Source of the DNA: Lotmaria passim
Lineage: Eukaryota; Euglenozoa; Kinetoplastea; Trypanosomatida; Trypanosomatidae
Length of the DNA: 64,000 nucleotides
NCBI GenBank assembly: GCA_037349495.1
Contig: CP140215.1
Coordinates: 558,001-622,000 of the forward strand
Direction: 5' to 3'
Positions 29,052 to 38,319 of the stretch are shown here, one piece after another. The position numbers were made by a program, and so were the translations under genes. Below the pieces are notes generated by a model, which worked only from the letters and a program-made list of their open reading frames with translations, did not search any database and was not told the origin of the DNA. Every line of letters begins with the position of its first letter. The stretch's first letter is position 1.

Positions 29052-30200
29052 TTCTCAATGAGGAAAAGATTGAGGGGGGATGTAAACAAAGCTAAAAAAT
29101 GATAGACGTTGTGTCGCACGGATGCTTGTAGCGTGAGCTTAAGTGAACACAAAAGCAAGCGTTGAATGAACCGTTTTTTTTTTTTTTTGTTGTTGTTGTT
29201 GTTTTAAGCAAACTCACAAAGAACAAGGTAGAAGAAGAGAAAAGAAAGGACAGGGGTTCACACTGGGAACATAGCGCGTCACCGCAACAAGGAAGTCGCA
29301 CCGAATAGCCCCACGTCGATACCGTATGCATACATTGAGCAACACCGCGCGAAACACACCACGGCGCTCATTTCTTTCATCATTATACATACATATATAC
29401 GTCTGCGTACGCCAACCATGGACCACCGAAGAAAGCTCGAGCATTATGCATCTGATGAGAAGCGCAAGAAAGGACACATCCACACAACTGAAACAAGGAG
29501 GAGGGAGGGCGAGTTGGCAGTTTTAAACACATCCTACAGGTATTAATCACAGAGGAAAAAACAAAAAAGAAAAATAAATGAAATAAAAACGTTACGGGTT
29601 CCATCAAAAGAGAGCTTTTTTTTTTTTCTCTTCTCGCGCACGAAAACAAAACGGAAGAATGCTGATACGAATACACTGACAGCCAGGTTCAGTCACATGT
29701 GCAACCAGTTTTGTGCTTTATGAATGTGACACCAACCACTAGAGATGGTGGAGTCTGAAAAGGATGCAGCACAATTCTCGTGAGAACACAGTGCACCAGC
29801 TAGCGTTAAACTGAACAGCGTCACGAGAATAAAAAAAAAAAACCGTTAACATGAAAGGGAAAAGAAAGCACGTGCAATGCTATGTGTGAGTTACTCCACA
29901 GAAACAAAAGAGGCTATTGATACATGCTTCAAAAAAAAAAAAGTAAAAGTAATGACAATGATAACGAAATCCTCAAAATACATCAAGGGGTGCCGGAGAT
30001 ACACACATACATTTTTCCCATGATTCTCCATTGTAAAAACAACTACAGAACATACATGATAGAAGAAACAAAAAAAAAAAAAAAAGAGGCTCCTCTTCTA
30101 AATAGCCCAATCGGCTGCCCAACGCATAAAGAGCACAAACCTGCACCCTTAAAAAAAAAAAAAACAGAACGCATACCTTTGACCTACAAATACCTATTGC
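29052..30200. other. Intergenic region
   Basis: No gene seen in 1.15 kb. A T14 followed by GTT repeats lies near 29174-29203, and A runs near 29830, 29931, 30069 and 30150. It includes the unique 3' flank of the first PDEB gene. Confidence 0.6.
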
Positions 30201-33008
30201 CTACGTTGAAGTAAGAGAACCATTCCTGCCCGGATTGTCGAGGATGGCCTGCCACTGTGCGCGATTTGCATTCACTGTGTCAATGCACCATTGCATCCCA
30301 TGCAGAAGGGCGCCGACAATGTCCTTGAAGTACTTGCCGACGACGAAGTCAATGAAGCCGATCTGGCCACGCGCCAGCTCGTTGTTCTTGGAACGGTCAA
30401 ACATCGGCTGCACCTTCACACCCTTCTCCTTCTCCATATCACCCTGGCGATAGAACTCCTCCGTCACCGCCATCGCCCACATCCGCGACATCTCGAACGG
30501 CTTCGTCACGTTCGATACATCACCCGCCTTCATCAGCGTCTCCATCACCATACGCCGATGTGCCTCATCATCTTTCTTGAATCCGTCATGCACCATATCG
30601 TCAAAAACCTTCTGCAGCTCCGCGTGCCGTGCCATGTCGGTCGCCAGTACGCAGTCGATCATGCAGCGGTAGGCGTAAGTCACATTCTCCTCGCTGAGAC
30701 CTTCAAACACATCGCAGCTCGGGTCAGAGAGAATCTCAATGGCCAGATTGCAGTGGTGCACCTCCAGCACCGAGTTGTTGCCACTCGCACTCGACAGAAT
30801 GCCGAGCGGCGAGTCCGTCTTCAGGTAGAAGCTGTTGTTCACACCCATGTGGTCCAGGTCGTGCACCAGCGCCGTCACCAGCAGCACGTAGCACTCCAAA
30901 TCCGTCAGGAACTCCGACGTCTTGCCGGCGTACAGAAAGGTGTGCAGCGTTTGGCACACGTCCACCACATGGTAGAAGTTGTGGTATGGCACGCGGCGGT
31001 ACTTGCGGCGGCACTGCAGGATGAAGTTCAGCAGCGTCTCCTTGCGGCACCCGAACTTCTCCGGCAGCCCCGTGTCCCACAGCAGCTGCAGCACCACCGC
31101 AGCGGCTGCGTCCAGCGGCTGGCTGAAGTTCTCACGCACGTCGAACAGGTTGAACAGCGGCGATGTAAAGTCGTAGGCGCCATGGAAGTCAATATCCAGC
31201 ACCGCTTTACGCTCAGCGTCCGAGACAGTTCGCAGCTTGGACTCCTTTCCTCCACGAGGTGCTGTGGGATTACTCCGCTGAAGGTTCAGTGTCATCGCCT
31301 CCTGACCCGCCTTCACCGCAAACTCCAGCAGGTGACTGTTGTTGATAGAGATACCGGCAAACAGCGAGAACACCTTGAACGTGTCTTGATCAACCGTAGT
31401 GAAAGAAGTGACGGCTCCGTGGTCGTCCAGCTTGTTGACCAGCTGCACCACCGCAAGCACGTCGTTGTTCAGCACGATCGGCTCGCACAGAATGGACTGC
31501 GTGCGGTAGCCCAGCGTCCGGTCGACCGCGCTGTTGAAACGCGGGTCCGCGTACGCGTCGACGATGTTCTCGCCAACGGCGGACGCGGCAACAGTGCCGG
31601 CAATGCCCTGCCCAGACGGGAACCGGATCTCGTTCCCCGTCACGCTGTCCGCTATCTGGCTGTACAGCTCGTTGCGCTCCTTGTCCAGCAGGAACAGCGA
31701 CGACCGGTCCGCGTTCAGCAGTTTCTTCGCGCCATGCAGCACGTGCCGCACGATCCCGTTCACGTCGCGGATGTCCGTGTTCGACAGCAGCGTCACCACG
31801 TCCAGGATCGCGTCACTCTTCCGCTTCTCCGCCAGCAGCGTCTCGTTGATGCGGCAATTCCGCAGCGACGCGGCCGCGAACATCGAGAATGTCTCGAACA
31901 GCTCCTCGTCGCGCCGTCCGAACACGCGCGGCAGCCGCAGCCCGCTCTCCGTCACCATGTCCTGCTTGTTGATCAGCTGCGCCACCGCCACGATCGTGCC
32001 CTCGTACATGATCGGCAGGCACAGGATCGTGCGCGTGTGGTAGCCCGTCTGCTTGTCCACGTCGCGGTTGAAGCGCTCGTCCTCGTACGCGTTAGGGATG
32101 TTCACCACCTTGCCTGTGGCCGCCACATAGCCCGCGATGCCGGTCCCAGCCGATATCACCACCACCTTGCCGTCCTCGAAGTGCGCCTCCAGGCTGCCGT
32201 CGCTCTTCACCAGGAAGATGCTGCACCGGTCGCTCTCCGTCAGCGTCTTGGCCGTGTTGATGATGGACTGCACGAGCACCGTCTCGTCCAGCGTGTCGCG
32301 GGCCAGCCGCGTCGCCATGCCCACCATCGCCTCCGCCTTTTGTCTTTCCCAGCTGAGCTGATCCACCGTGACGGCGTTACGCAGGGCTGTGGCGGCCATT
32401 CGCAGCGCGCACTGCTGGAAGATGTCGCTTGAGTCTGTTATGTTGCCGCTCAGCTCCACGCATCCCACAAGTTCATCTTGGTACACCAAAGGAAAGAAAG
32501 TAGCGTTGTCCGATGTCACTTTTTGCTGCGAGGCGCCGCATCTGCCAAGATTTGTGGAGGCATCCAGCGGTGCCACCGCCTCGCTCACCGGATCACACAG
32601 CACATTGTCGCTTTCCTTGAAGAAATGCGTGCGAGCGAGGCAGCTAAAGAGCGTCGTCAGCTCCTTGTTGAGCACCACCGCCGTCTCGGAGATGGACCGC
32701 TGCAGGGCAACGCACTGCTGTGCCAGCTTGGTAAAGTCGCGAAGGTCCTGCGCGATGACCTCGGAAGTCGATTTCAGCGCCGGCGACTGAATGCTACTTG
32801 CGATCTCGCTTTGCGCATCACCCGAAATAGCCTTGATGCGACGTTGGACGTTGTTGAAGGCGTGCAGCTCCGTGTCCTTCAGCTGCAGCCCGAGCCGCTT
32901 GTAGCGATCGAGAATGGACTCGCAGAGCGTCAACGCCTCCAGAAGGTGACCGCTGCCGCGAGCGTATTCGTTGGACGGGGCTGCACGCCGCGGTTTCACA
33001 GCCAGCAT
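30201..33008 (-). CDS. PDEB: Class I cyclic-nucleotide phosphodiesterase PDEB, copy 1
   Basis: 935 residues. The unique N-terminal region (about 1-222) is followed by two GAF domains (about 230-380 and 400-560) and a C-terminal catalytic HD domain (about 590-920). Catalytic features are HNFYHVVD with His676 and metal-binding His680, LVHDLDHMGVN with His716-Asp717, and the substrate-orienting invariant Gln882 (GQIGFIDF). This domain order is that of trypanosomatid PDEB1/PDEB2, cAMP-specific enzymes associated with the flagellum in T. brucei; GAF-A binds cAMP there. It differs from copy 2 in only two residues (Leu versus Pro in SC[L/P]ARTHF, Ala versus Pro in VG[A/P]LLHG) plus a distinct last ~12 residues (NPGRNGSLTST), because the repeat array ends at 30236. 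Confidence 0.95.
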   Translation of the reverse strand: MLAVKPRRAAPSNEYARGSGHLLEALTLCESILDRYKRLGLQLKDTELHAFNNVQRRIKAISGDAQSEIASSIQSPALKSTSEVIAQDLRDFTKLAQQCVALQRSISETAVVLNKELTTLFSCLARTHFFKESDNVLCDPVSEAVAPLDASTNLGRCGASQQKVTSDNATFFPLVYQDELVGCVELSGNITDSSDIFQQCALRMAATALRNAVTVDQLSWERQKAEAMVGMATRLARDTLDETVLVQSIINTAKTLTESDRCSIFLVKSDGSLEAHFEDGKVVVISAGTGIAGYVAATGKVVNIPNAYEDERFNRDVDKQTGYHTRTILCLPIMYEGTIVAVAQLINKQDMVTESGLRLPRVFGRRDEELFETFSMFAAASLRNCRINETLLAEKRKSDAILDVVTLLSNTDIRDVNGIVRHVLHGAKKLLNADRSSLFLLDKERNELYSQIADSVTGNEIRFPSGQGIAGTVAASAVGENIVDAYADPRFNSAVDRTLGYRTQSILCEPIVLNNDVLAVVQLVNKLDDHGAVTSFTTVDQDTFKVFSLFAGISINNSHLLEFAVKAGQEAMTLNLQRSNPTAPRGGKESKLRTVSDAERKAVLDIDFHGAYDFTSPLFNLFDVRENFSQPLDAAAAVVLQLLWDTGLPEKFGCRKETLLNFILQCRRKYRRVPYHNFYHVVDVCQTLHTFLYAGKTSEFLTDLECYVLLVTALVHDLDHMGVNNSFYLKTDSPLGILSSASGNNSVLEVHHCNLAIEILSDPSCDVFEGLSEENVTYAYRCMIDCVLATDMARHAELQKVFDDMVHDGFKKDDEAHRRMVMETLMKAGDVSNVTKPFEMSRMWAMAVTEEFYRQGDMEKEKGVKVQPMFDRSKNNELARGQIGFIDFVVGKYFKDIVGALLHGMQWCIDTVNANRAQWQAILDNPGRNGSLTST

Positions 33009-34277
33009 GGAATGCGGGGTGTGCTGGAAAGACTATGTGACGAGGTATAAAACCAAGCAACCCAATTCTGGGGGGTCCACTACTGTGAAAGAACTAAATA
33101 AGAGAGAAGAATATTGTCTTCACGGTGTAAGAGTGCCTATCCTGGTGGAAAAACTCTAAAACAACTAAGAAGAAAAAAGAAAACTGCGTGTAGAGGGAAG
33201 AGCCTATCAGTAAGAGTGCAGGAAACGGAGTGTAAAGAGAAGGATCTAGAGCATCGTTTCAGCGTTGCAGAGGAAACGGTTGGCTGAGAATATTACACGG
33301 CTGCTCGACAGCGGTACTGGGTGCGTCAACGTGGTTATGTGTCAAAAGGTACTGTGGACAAAAAAAAAAATGCTGCTACAGGCAGCAGAACATATAAAGA
33401 GTGTGCTTGGTAAGCAAACAGCTTCTCTATGCTGTTGCAAGGAGCTTTTCGATTTAAAAGCACTGCATGTGCCCTTCGTTAGAGCGACAGAAAGCAACGG
33501 CTTTTACGTCGCCTGTAGCTCCCACTAGCGTCGACCAGGAAACACAAAGAAACAGCGAAATAGGCATTGTGGCTGCTGTAAAGTCCAGTGCTTTTTTGTT
33601 CCCACATCCTTTTTTTTTTTTTTCGCTACAGGGAGATACTCCAAGAGGAGAAAGGTGAAAATACTAATAATAATAATAAAGATCATAAGCACCTAAATAA
33701 AAATATGTCAGATCTAACATCTGATCTCCATTTACTAGAGAGACTACAAAACCAGAAAAAACAAGAGACGGTGAGTACACCATCACTTAATAACAGTAAC
33801 AATAGTAATATTAATTACATCAGGTACTATTGCTTTTGAGTGCAAGCCACCACTGGAAAAAAAAAAGAAACGGACGAGAGTATATTACAACAAGTGGTGA
33901 CATTAAAGAAAAAAAAAAAACACACAGTTTCAAAGTGTAGAAAAAGAAAGGTAGTAGTGAGGATTTAAACGAAGCGAATTACTTTCGTTTCGATATTCGC
34001 TCTTATGCCGCTTGCCCGGTTCACATAAAACGAGGACTGACCAGAGTCTCTTGTGCTTCATAGCCTTCAAAAACAAAAAAAGACTGGATATTAAAAAAAA
34101 AAAGTGTTGATTTCAACGCTAGTGCAAAAAAAAGAAGAATAAAGAATGATTGGGAAAAGGAAGAAAAAAAGAGAAAGAGCAAGTCAAGTACTCTGAAACT
34201 CACAAAAAGAAAATAAAAGTGCAGCTTAATAGTTGGTGAGGACTACAATTAGTCCACGGAAGTGGCGCCGCCTCCAC
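30236..34277 (-). repeat. PDEB tandem repeat, unit 1 (4042 bp)
   Basis: Direct repeat containing nearly all of PDEB copy 1 plus its 5' intergenic DNA. It aligns to unit 2 at a constant offset of 4042 with no indel seen. The only substitutions I found are at 30311 (C) / 34353 (G) and 32638 (A) / 36680 (G). Translations in both sense and antisense frames otherwise agree, so silent differences must be very few. Confidence 0.95.
33009..34248. other. PDEB intergenic region 1
   Basis: 1240 bp with no gene, duplicated as 37051-38290. It holds a T14 near 33609, a short AAT repeat near 33663-33678 and A runs near 33360, 33909 and 34093. Confidence 0.8.
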
Positions 34278-37050
34278 TGTCGAGGATGGCCTGCCACTGT
34301 GCGCGATTTGCATTCACTGTGTCAATGCACCATTGCATCCCATGCAGAAGGGGGCCGACAATGTCCTTGAAGTACTTGCCGACGACGAAGTCAATGAAGC
34401 CGATCTGGCCACGCGCCAGCTCGTTGTTCTTGGAACGGTCAAACATCGGCTGCACCTTCACACCCTTCTCCTTCTCCATATCACCCTGGCGATAGAACTC
34501 CTCCGTCACCGCCATCGCCCACATCCGCGACATCTCGAACGGCTTCGTCACGTTCGATACATCACCCGCCTTCATCAGCGTCTCCATCACCATACGCCGA
34601 TGTGCCTCATCATCTTTCTTGAATCCGTCATGCACCATATCGTCAAAAACCTTCTGCAGCTCCGCGTGCCGTGCCATGTCGGTCGCCAGTACGCAGTCGA
34701 TCATGCAGCGGTAGGCGTAAGTCACATTCTCCTCGCTGAGACCTTCAAACACATCGCAGCTCGGGTCAGAGAGAATCTCAATGGCCAGATTGCAGTGGTG
34801 CACCTCCAGCACCGAGTTGTTGCCACTCGCACTCGACAGAATGCCGAGCGGCGAGTCCGTCTTCAGGTAGAAGCTGTTGTTCACACCCATGTGGTCCAGG
34901 TCGTGCACCAGCGCCGTCACCAGCAGCACGTAGCACTCCAAATCCGTCAGGAACTCCGACGTCTTGCCGGCGTACAGAAAGGTGTGCAGCGTTTGGCACA
35001 CGTCCACCACATGGTAGAAGTTGTGGTATGGCACGCGGCGGTACTTGCGGCGGCACTGCAGGATGAAGTTCAGCAGCGTCTCCTTGCGGCACCCGAACTT
35101 CTCCGGCAGCCCCGTGTCCCACAGCAGCTGCAGCACCACCGCAGCGGCTGCGTCCAGCGGCTGGCTGAAGTTCTCACGCACGTCGAACAGGTTGAACAGC
35201 GGCGATGTAAAGTCGTAGGCGCCATGGAAGTCAATATCCAGCACCGCTTTACGCTCAGCGTCCGAGACAGTTCGCAGCTTGGACTCCTTTCCTCCACGAG
35301 GTGCTGTGGGATTACTCCGCTGAAGGTTCAGTGTCATCGCCTCCTGACCCGCCTTCACCGCAAACTCCAGCAGGTGACTGTTGTTGATAGAGATACCGGC
35401 AAACAGCGAGAACACCTTGAACGTGTCTTGATCAACCGTAGTGAAAGAAGTGACGGCTCCGTGGTCGTCCAGCTTGTTGACCAGCTGCACCACCGCAAGC
35501 ACGTCGTTGTTCAGCACGATCGGCTCGCACAGAATGGACTGCGTGCGGTAGCCCAGCGTCCGGTCGACCGCGCTGTTGAAACGCGGGTCCGCGTACGCGT
35601 CGACGATGTTCTCGCCAACGGCGGACGCGGCAACAGTGCCGGCAATGCCCTGCCCAGACGGGAACCGGATCTCGTTCCCCGTCACGCTGTCCGCTATCTG
35701 GCTGTACAGCTCGTTGCGCTCCTTGTCCAGCAGGAACAGCGACGACCGGTCCGCGTTCAGCAGTTTCTTCGCGCCATGCAGCACGTGCCGCACGATCCCG
35801 TTCACGTCGCGGATGTCCGTGTTCGACAGCAGCGTCACCACGTCCAGGATCGCGTCACTCTTCCGCTTCTCCGCCAGCAGCGTCTCGTTGATGCGGCAAT
35901 TCCGCAGCGACGCGGCCGCGAACATCGAGAATGTCTCGAACAGCTCCTCGTCGCGCCGTCCGAACACGCGCGGCAGCCGCAGCCCGCTCTCCGTCACCAT
36001 GTCCTGCTTGTTGATCAGCTGCGCCACCGCCACGATCGTGCCCTCGTACATGATCGGCAGGCACAGGATCGTGCGCGTGTGGTAGCCCGTCTGCTTGTCC
36101 ACGTCGCGGTTGAAGCGCTCGTCCTCGTACGCGTTAGGGATGTTCACCACCTTGCCTGTGGCCGCCACATAGCCCGCGATGCCGGTCCCAGCCGATATCA
36201 CCACCACCTTGCCGTCCTCGAAGTGCGCCTCCAGGCTGCCGTCGCTCTTCACCAGGAAGATGCTGCACCGGTCGCTCTCCGTCAGCGTCTTGGCCGTGTT
36301 GATGATGGACTGCACGAGCACCGTCTCGTCCAGCGTGTCGCGGGCCAGCCGCGTCGCCATGCCCACCATCGCCTCCGCCTTTTGTCTTTCCCAGCTGAGC
36401 TGATCCACCGTGACGGCGTTACGCAGGGCTGTGGCGGCCATTCGCAGCGCGCACTGCTGGAAGATGTCGCTTGAGTCTGTTATGTTGCCGCTCAGCTCCA
36501 CGCATCCCACAAGTTCATCTTGGTACACCAAAGGAAAGAAAGTAGCGTTGTCCGATGTCACTTTTTGCTGCGAGGCGCCGCATCTGCCAAGATTTGTGGA
36601 GGCATCCAGCGGTGCCACCGCCTCGCTCACCGGATCACACAGCACATTGTCGCTTTCCTTGAAGAAATGCGTGCGAGCGGGGCAGCTAAAGAGCGTCGTC
36701 AGCTCCTTGTTGAGCACCACCGCCGTCTCGGAGATGGACCGCTGCAGGGCAACGCACTGCTGTGCCAGCTTGGTAAAGTCGCGAAGGTCCTGCGCGATGA
36801 CCTCGGAAGTCGATTTCAGCGCCGGCGACTGAATGCTACTTGCGATCTCGCTTTGCGCATCACCCGAAATAGCCTTGATGCGACGTTGGACGTTGTTGAA
36901 GGCGTGCAGCTCCGTGTCCTTCAGCTGCAGCCCGAGCCGCTTGTAGCGATCGAGAATGGACTCGCAGAGCGTCAACGCCTCCAGAAGGTGACCGCTGCCG
37001 CGAGCGTATTCGTTGGACGGGGCTGCACGCCGCGGTTTCACAGCCAGCAT
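34249..37050 (-). CDS. PDEB: Class I cyclic-nucleotide phosphodiesterase PDEB, copy 2
   Basis: 933 residues, with the same numbering and domain plan as copy 1: N-terminal region to ~222, GAF-A, GAF-B, then the HD phosphodiesterase domain with His676, His680, His716-Asp717 and Gln882. The N-terminal region is the same type as in copy 1 (MLAVKPRRAAPSNEYARGSG). The C-terminus (ILDSGGGATSVD) is identical to copy 3. It is therefore a hybrid-looking middle member: one end shared with its left neighbour, the other with its right neighbour, as expected for unequal crossing over between tandem copies. The catalytic activity should equal that of the other copies. Confidence 0.95.
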   Translation of the reverse strand: MLAVKPRRAAPSNEYARGSGHLLEALTLCESILDRYKRLGLQLKDTELHAFNNVQRRIKAISGDAQSEIASSIQSPALKSTSEVIAQDLRDFTKLAQQCVALQRSISETAVVLNKELTTLFSCPARTHFFKESDNVLCDPVSEAVAPLDASTNLGRCGASQQKVTSDNATFFPLVYQDELVGCVELSGNITDSSDIFQQCALRMAATALRNAVTVDQLSWERQKAEAMVGMATRLARDTLDETVLVQSIINTAKTLTESDRCSIFLVKSDGSLEAHFEDGKVVVISAGTGIAGYVAATGKVVNIPNAYEDERFNRDVDKQTGYHTRTILCLPIMYEGTIVAVAQLINKQDMVTESGLRLPRVFGRRDEELFETFSMFAAASLRNCRINETLLAEKRKSDAILDVVTLLSNTDIRDVNGIVRHVLHGAKKLLNADRSSLFLLDKERNELYSQIADSVTGNEIRFPSGQGIAGTVAASAVGENIVDAYADPRFNSAVDRTLGYRTQSILCEPIVLNNDVLAVVQLVNKLDDHGAVTSFTTVDQDTFKVFSLFAGISINNSHLLEFAVKAGQEAMTLNLQRSNPTAPRGGKESKLRTVSDAERKAVLDIDFHGAYDFTSPLFNLFDVRENFSQPLDAAAAVVLQLLWDTGLPEKFGCRKETLLNFILQCRRKYRRVPYHNFYHVVDVCQTLHTFLYAGKTSEFLTDLECYVLLVTALVHDLDHMGVNNSFYLKTDSPLGILSSASGNNSVLEVHHCNLAIEILSDPSCDVFEGLSEENVTYAYRCMIDCVLATDMARHAELQKVFDDMVHDGFKKDDEAHRRMVMETLMKAGDVSNVTKPFEMSRMWAMAVTEEFYRQGDMEKEKGVKVQPMFDRSKNNELARGQIGFIDFVVGKYFKDIVGPLLHGMQWCIDTVNANRAQWQAILDSGGGATSVD

Positions 37051-38319
37051 GGAATGCGGGGTGTGCTGGAAAGACTATGTGACGAGGTATAAAACCAAGC
37101 AACCCAATTCTGGGGGGTCCACTACTGTGAAAGAACTAAATAAGAGAGAAGAATATTGTCTTCACGGTGTAAGAGTGCCTATCCTGGTGGAAAAACTCTA
37201 AAACAACTAAGAAGAAAAAAGAAAACTGCGTGTAGAGGGAAGAGCCTATCAGTAAGAGTGCAGGAAACGGAGTGTAAAGAGAAGGATCTAGAGCATCGTT
37301 TCAGCGTTGCAGAGGAAACGGTTGGCTGAGAATATTACACGGCTGCTCGACAGCGGTACTGGGTGCGTCAACGTGGTTATGTGTCAAAAGGTACTGTGGA
37401 CAAAAAAAAAAATGCTGCTACAGGCAGCAGAACATATAAAGAGTGTGCTTGGTAAGCAAACAGCTTCTCTATGCTGTTGCAAGGAGCTTTTCGATTTAAA
37501 AGCACTGCATGTGCCCTTCGTTAGAGCGACAGAAAGCAACGGCTTTTACGTCGCCTGTAGCTCCCACTAGCGTCGACCAGGAAACACAAAGAAACAGCGA
37601 AATAGGCATTGTGGCTGCTGTAAAGTCCAGTGCTTTTTTGTTCCCACATCCTTTTTTTTTTTTTTCGCTACAGGGAGATACTCCAAGAGGAGAAAGGTGA
37701 AAATACTAATAATAATAATAAAGATCATAAGCACCTAAATAAAAATATGTCAGATCTAACATCTGATCTCCATTTACTAGAGAGACTACAAAACCAGAAA
37801 AAACAAGAGACGGTGAGTACACCATCACTTAATAACAGTAACAATAGTAATATTAATTACATCAGGTACTATTGCTTTTGAGTGCAAGCCACCACTGGAA
37901 AAAAAAAAGAAACGGACGAGAGTATATTACAACAAGTGGTGACATTAAAGAAAAAAAAAAAACACACAGTTTCAAAGTGTAGAAAAAGAAAGGTAGTAGT
38001 GAGGATTTAAACGAAGCGAATTACTTTCGTTTCGATATTCGCTCTTATGCCGCTTGCCCGGTTCACATAAAACGAGGACTGACCAGAGTCTCTTGTGCTT
38101 CATAGCCTTCAAAAACAAAAAAAGACTGGATATTAAAAAAAAAAAGTGTTGATTTCAACGCTAGTGCAAAAAAAAGAAGAATAAAGAATGATTGGGAAAA
38201 GGAAGAAAAAAAGAGAAAGAGCAAGTCAAGTACTCTGAAACTCACAAAAAGAAAATAAAAGTGCAGCTTAATAGTTGGTGAGGACTACAATTAGTCCACG
38301 GAAGTGGCGCCGCCTCCAC
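34278..38319 (-). repeat. PDEB tandem repeat, unit 2 (4042 bp)
   Basis: Second full unit, directly abutting unit 1. It contains PDEB copy 2 and the identical 1240-bp intergenic region. Confidence 0.95.
37051..38290. other. PDEB intergenic region 2
   Basis: Same sequence as 33009-34248 shifted by 4042; no gene. Confidence 0.8.

Noticed and set aside
30291-32432. 713-codon plus-strand open frame opposite PDEB copy 1 (and equivalents at 34333-36474 and 38375-40624)
   Set aside because: It lies exactly antisense to a secure PDEB gene. It is His/Arg/Val-rich with no domain and results from GC-rich codon use on the other strand.
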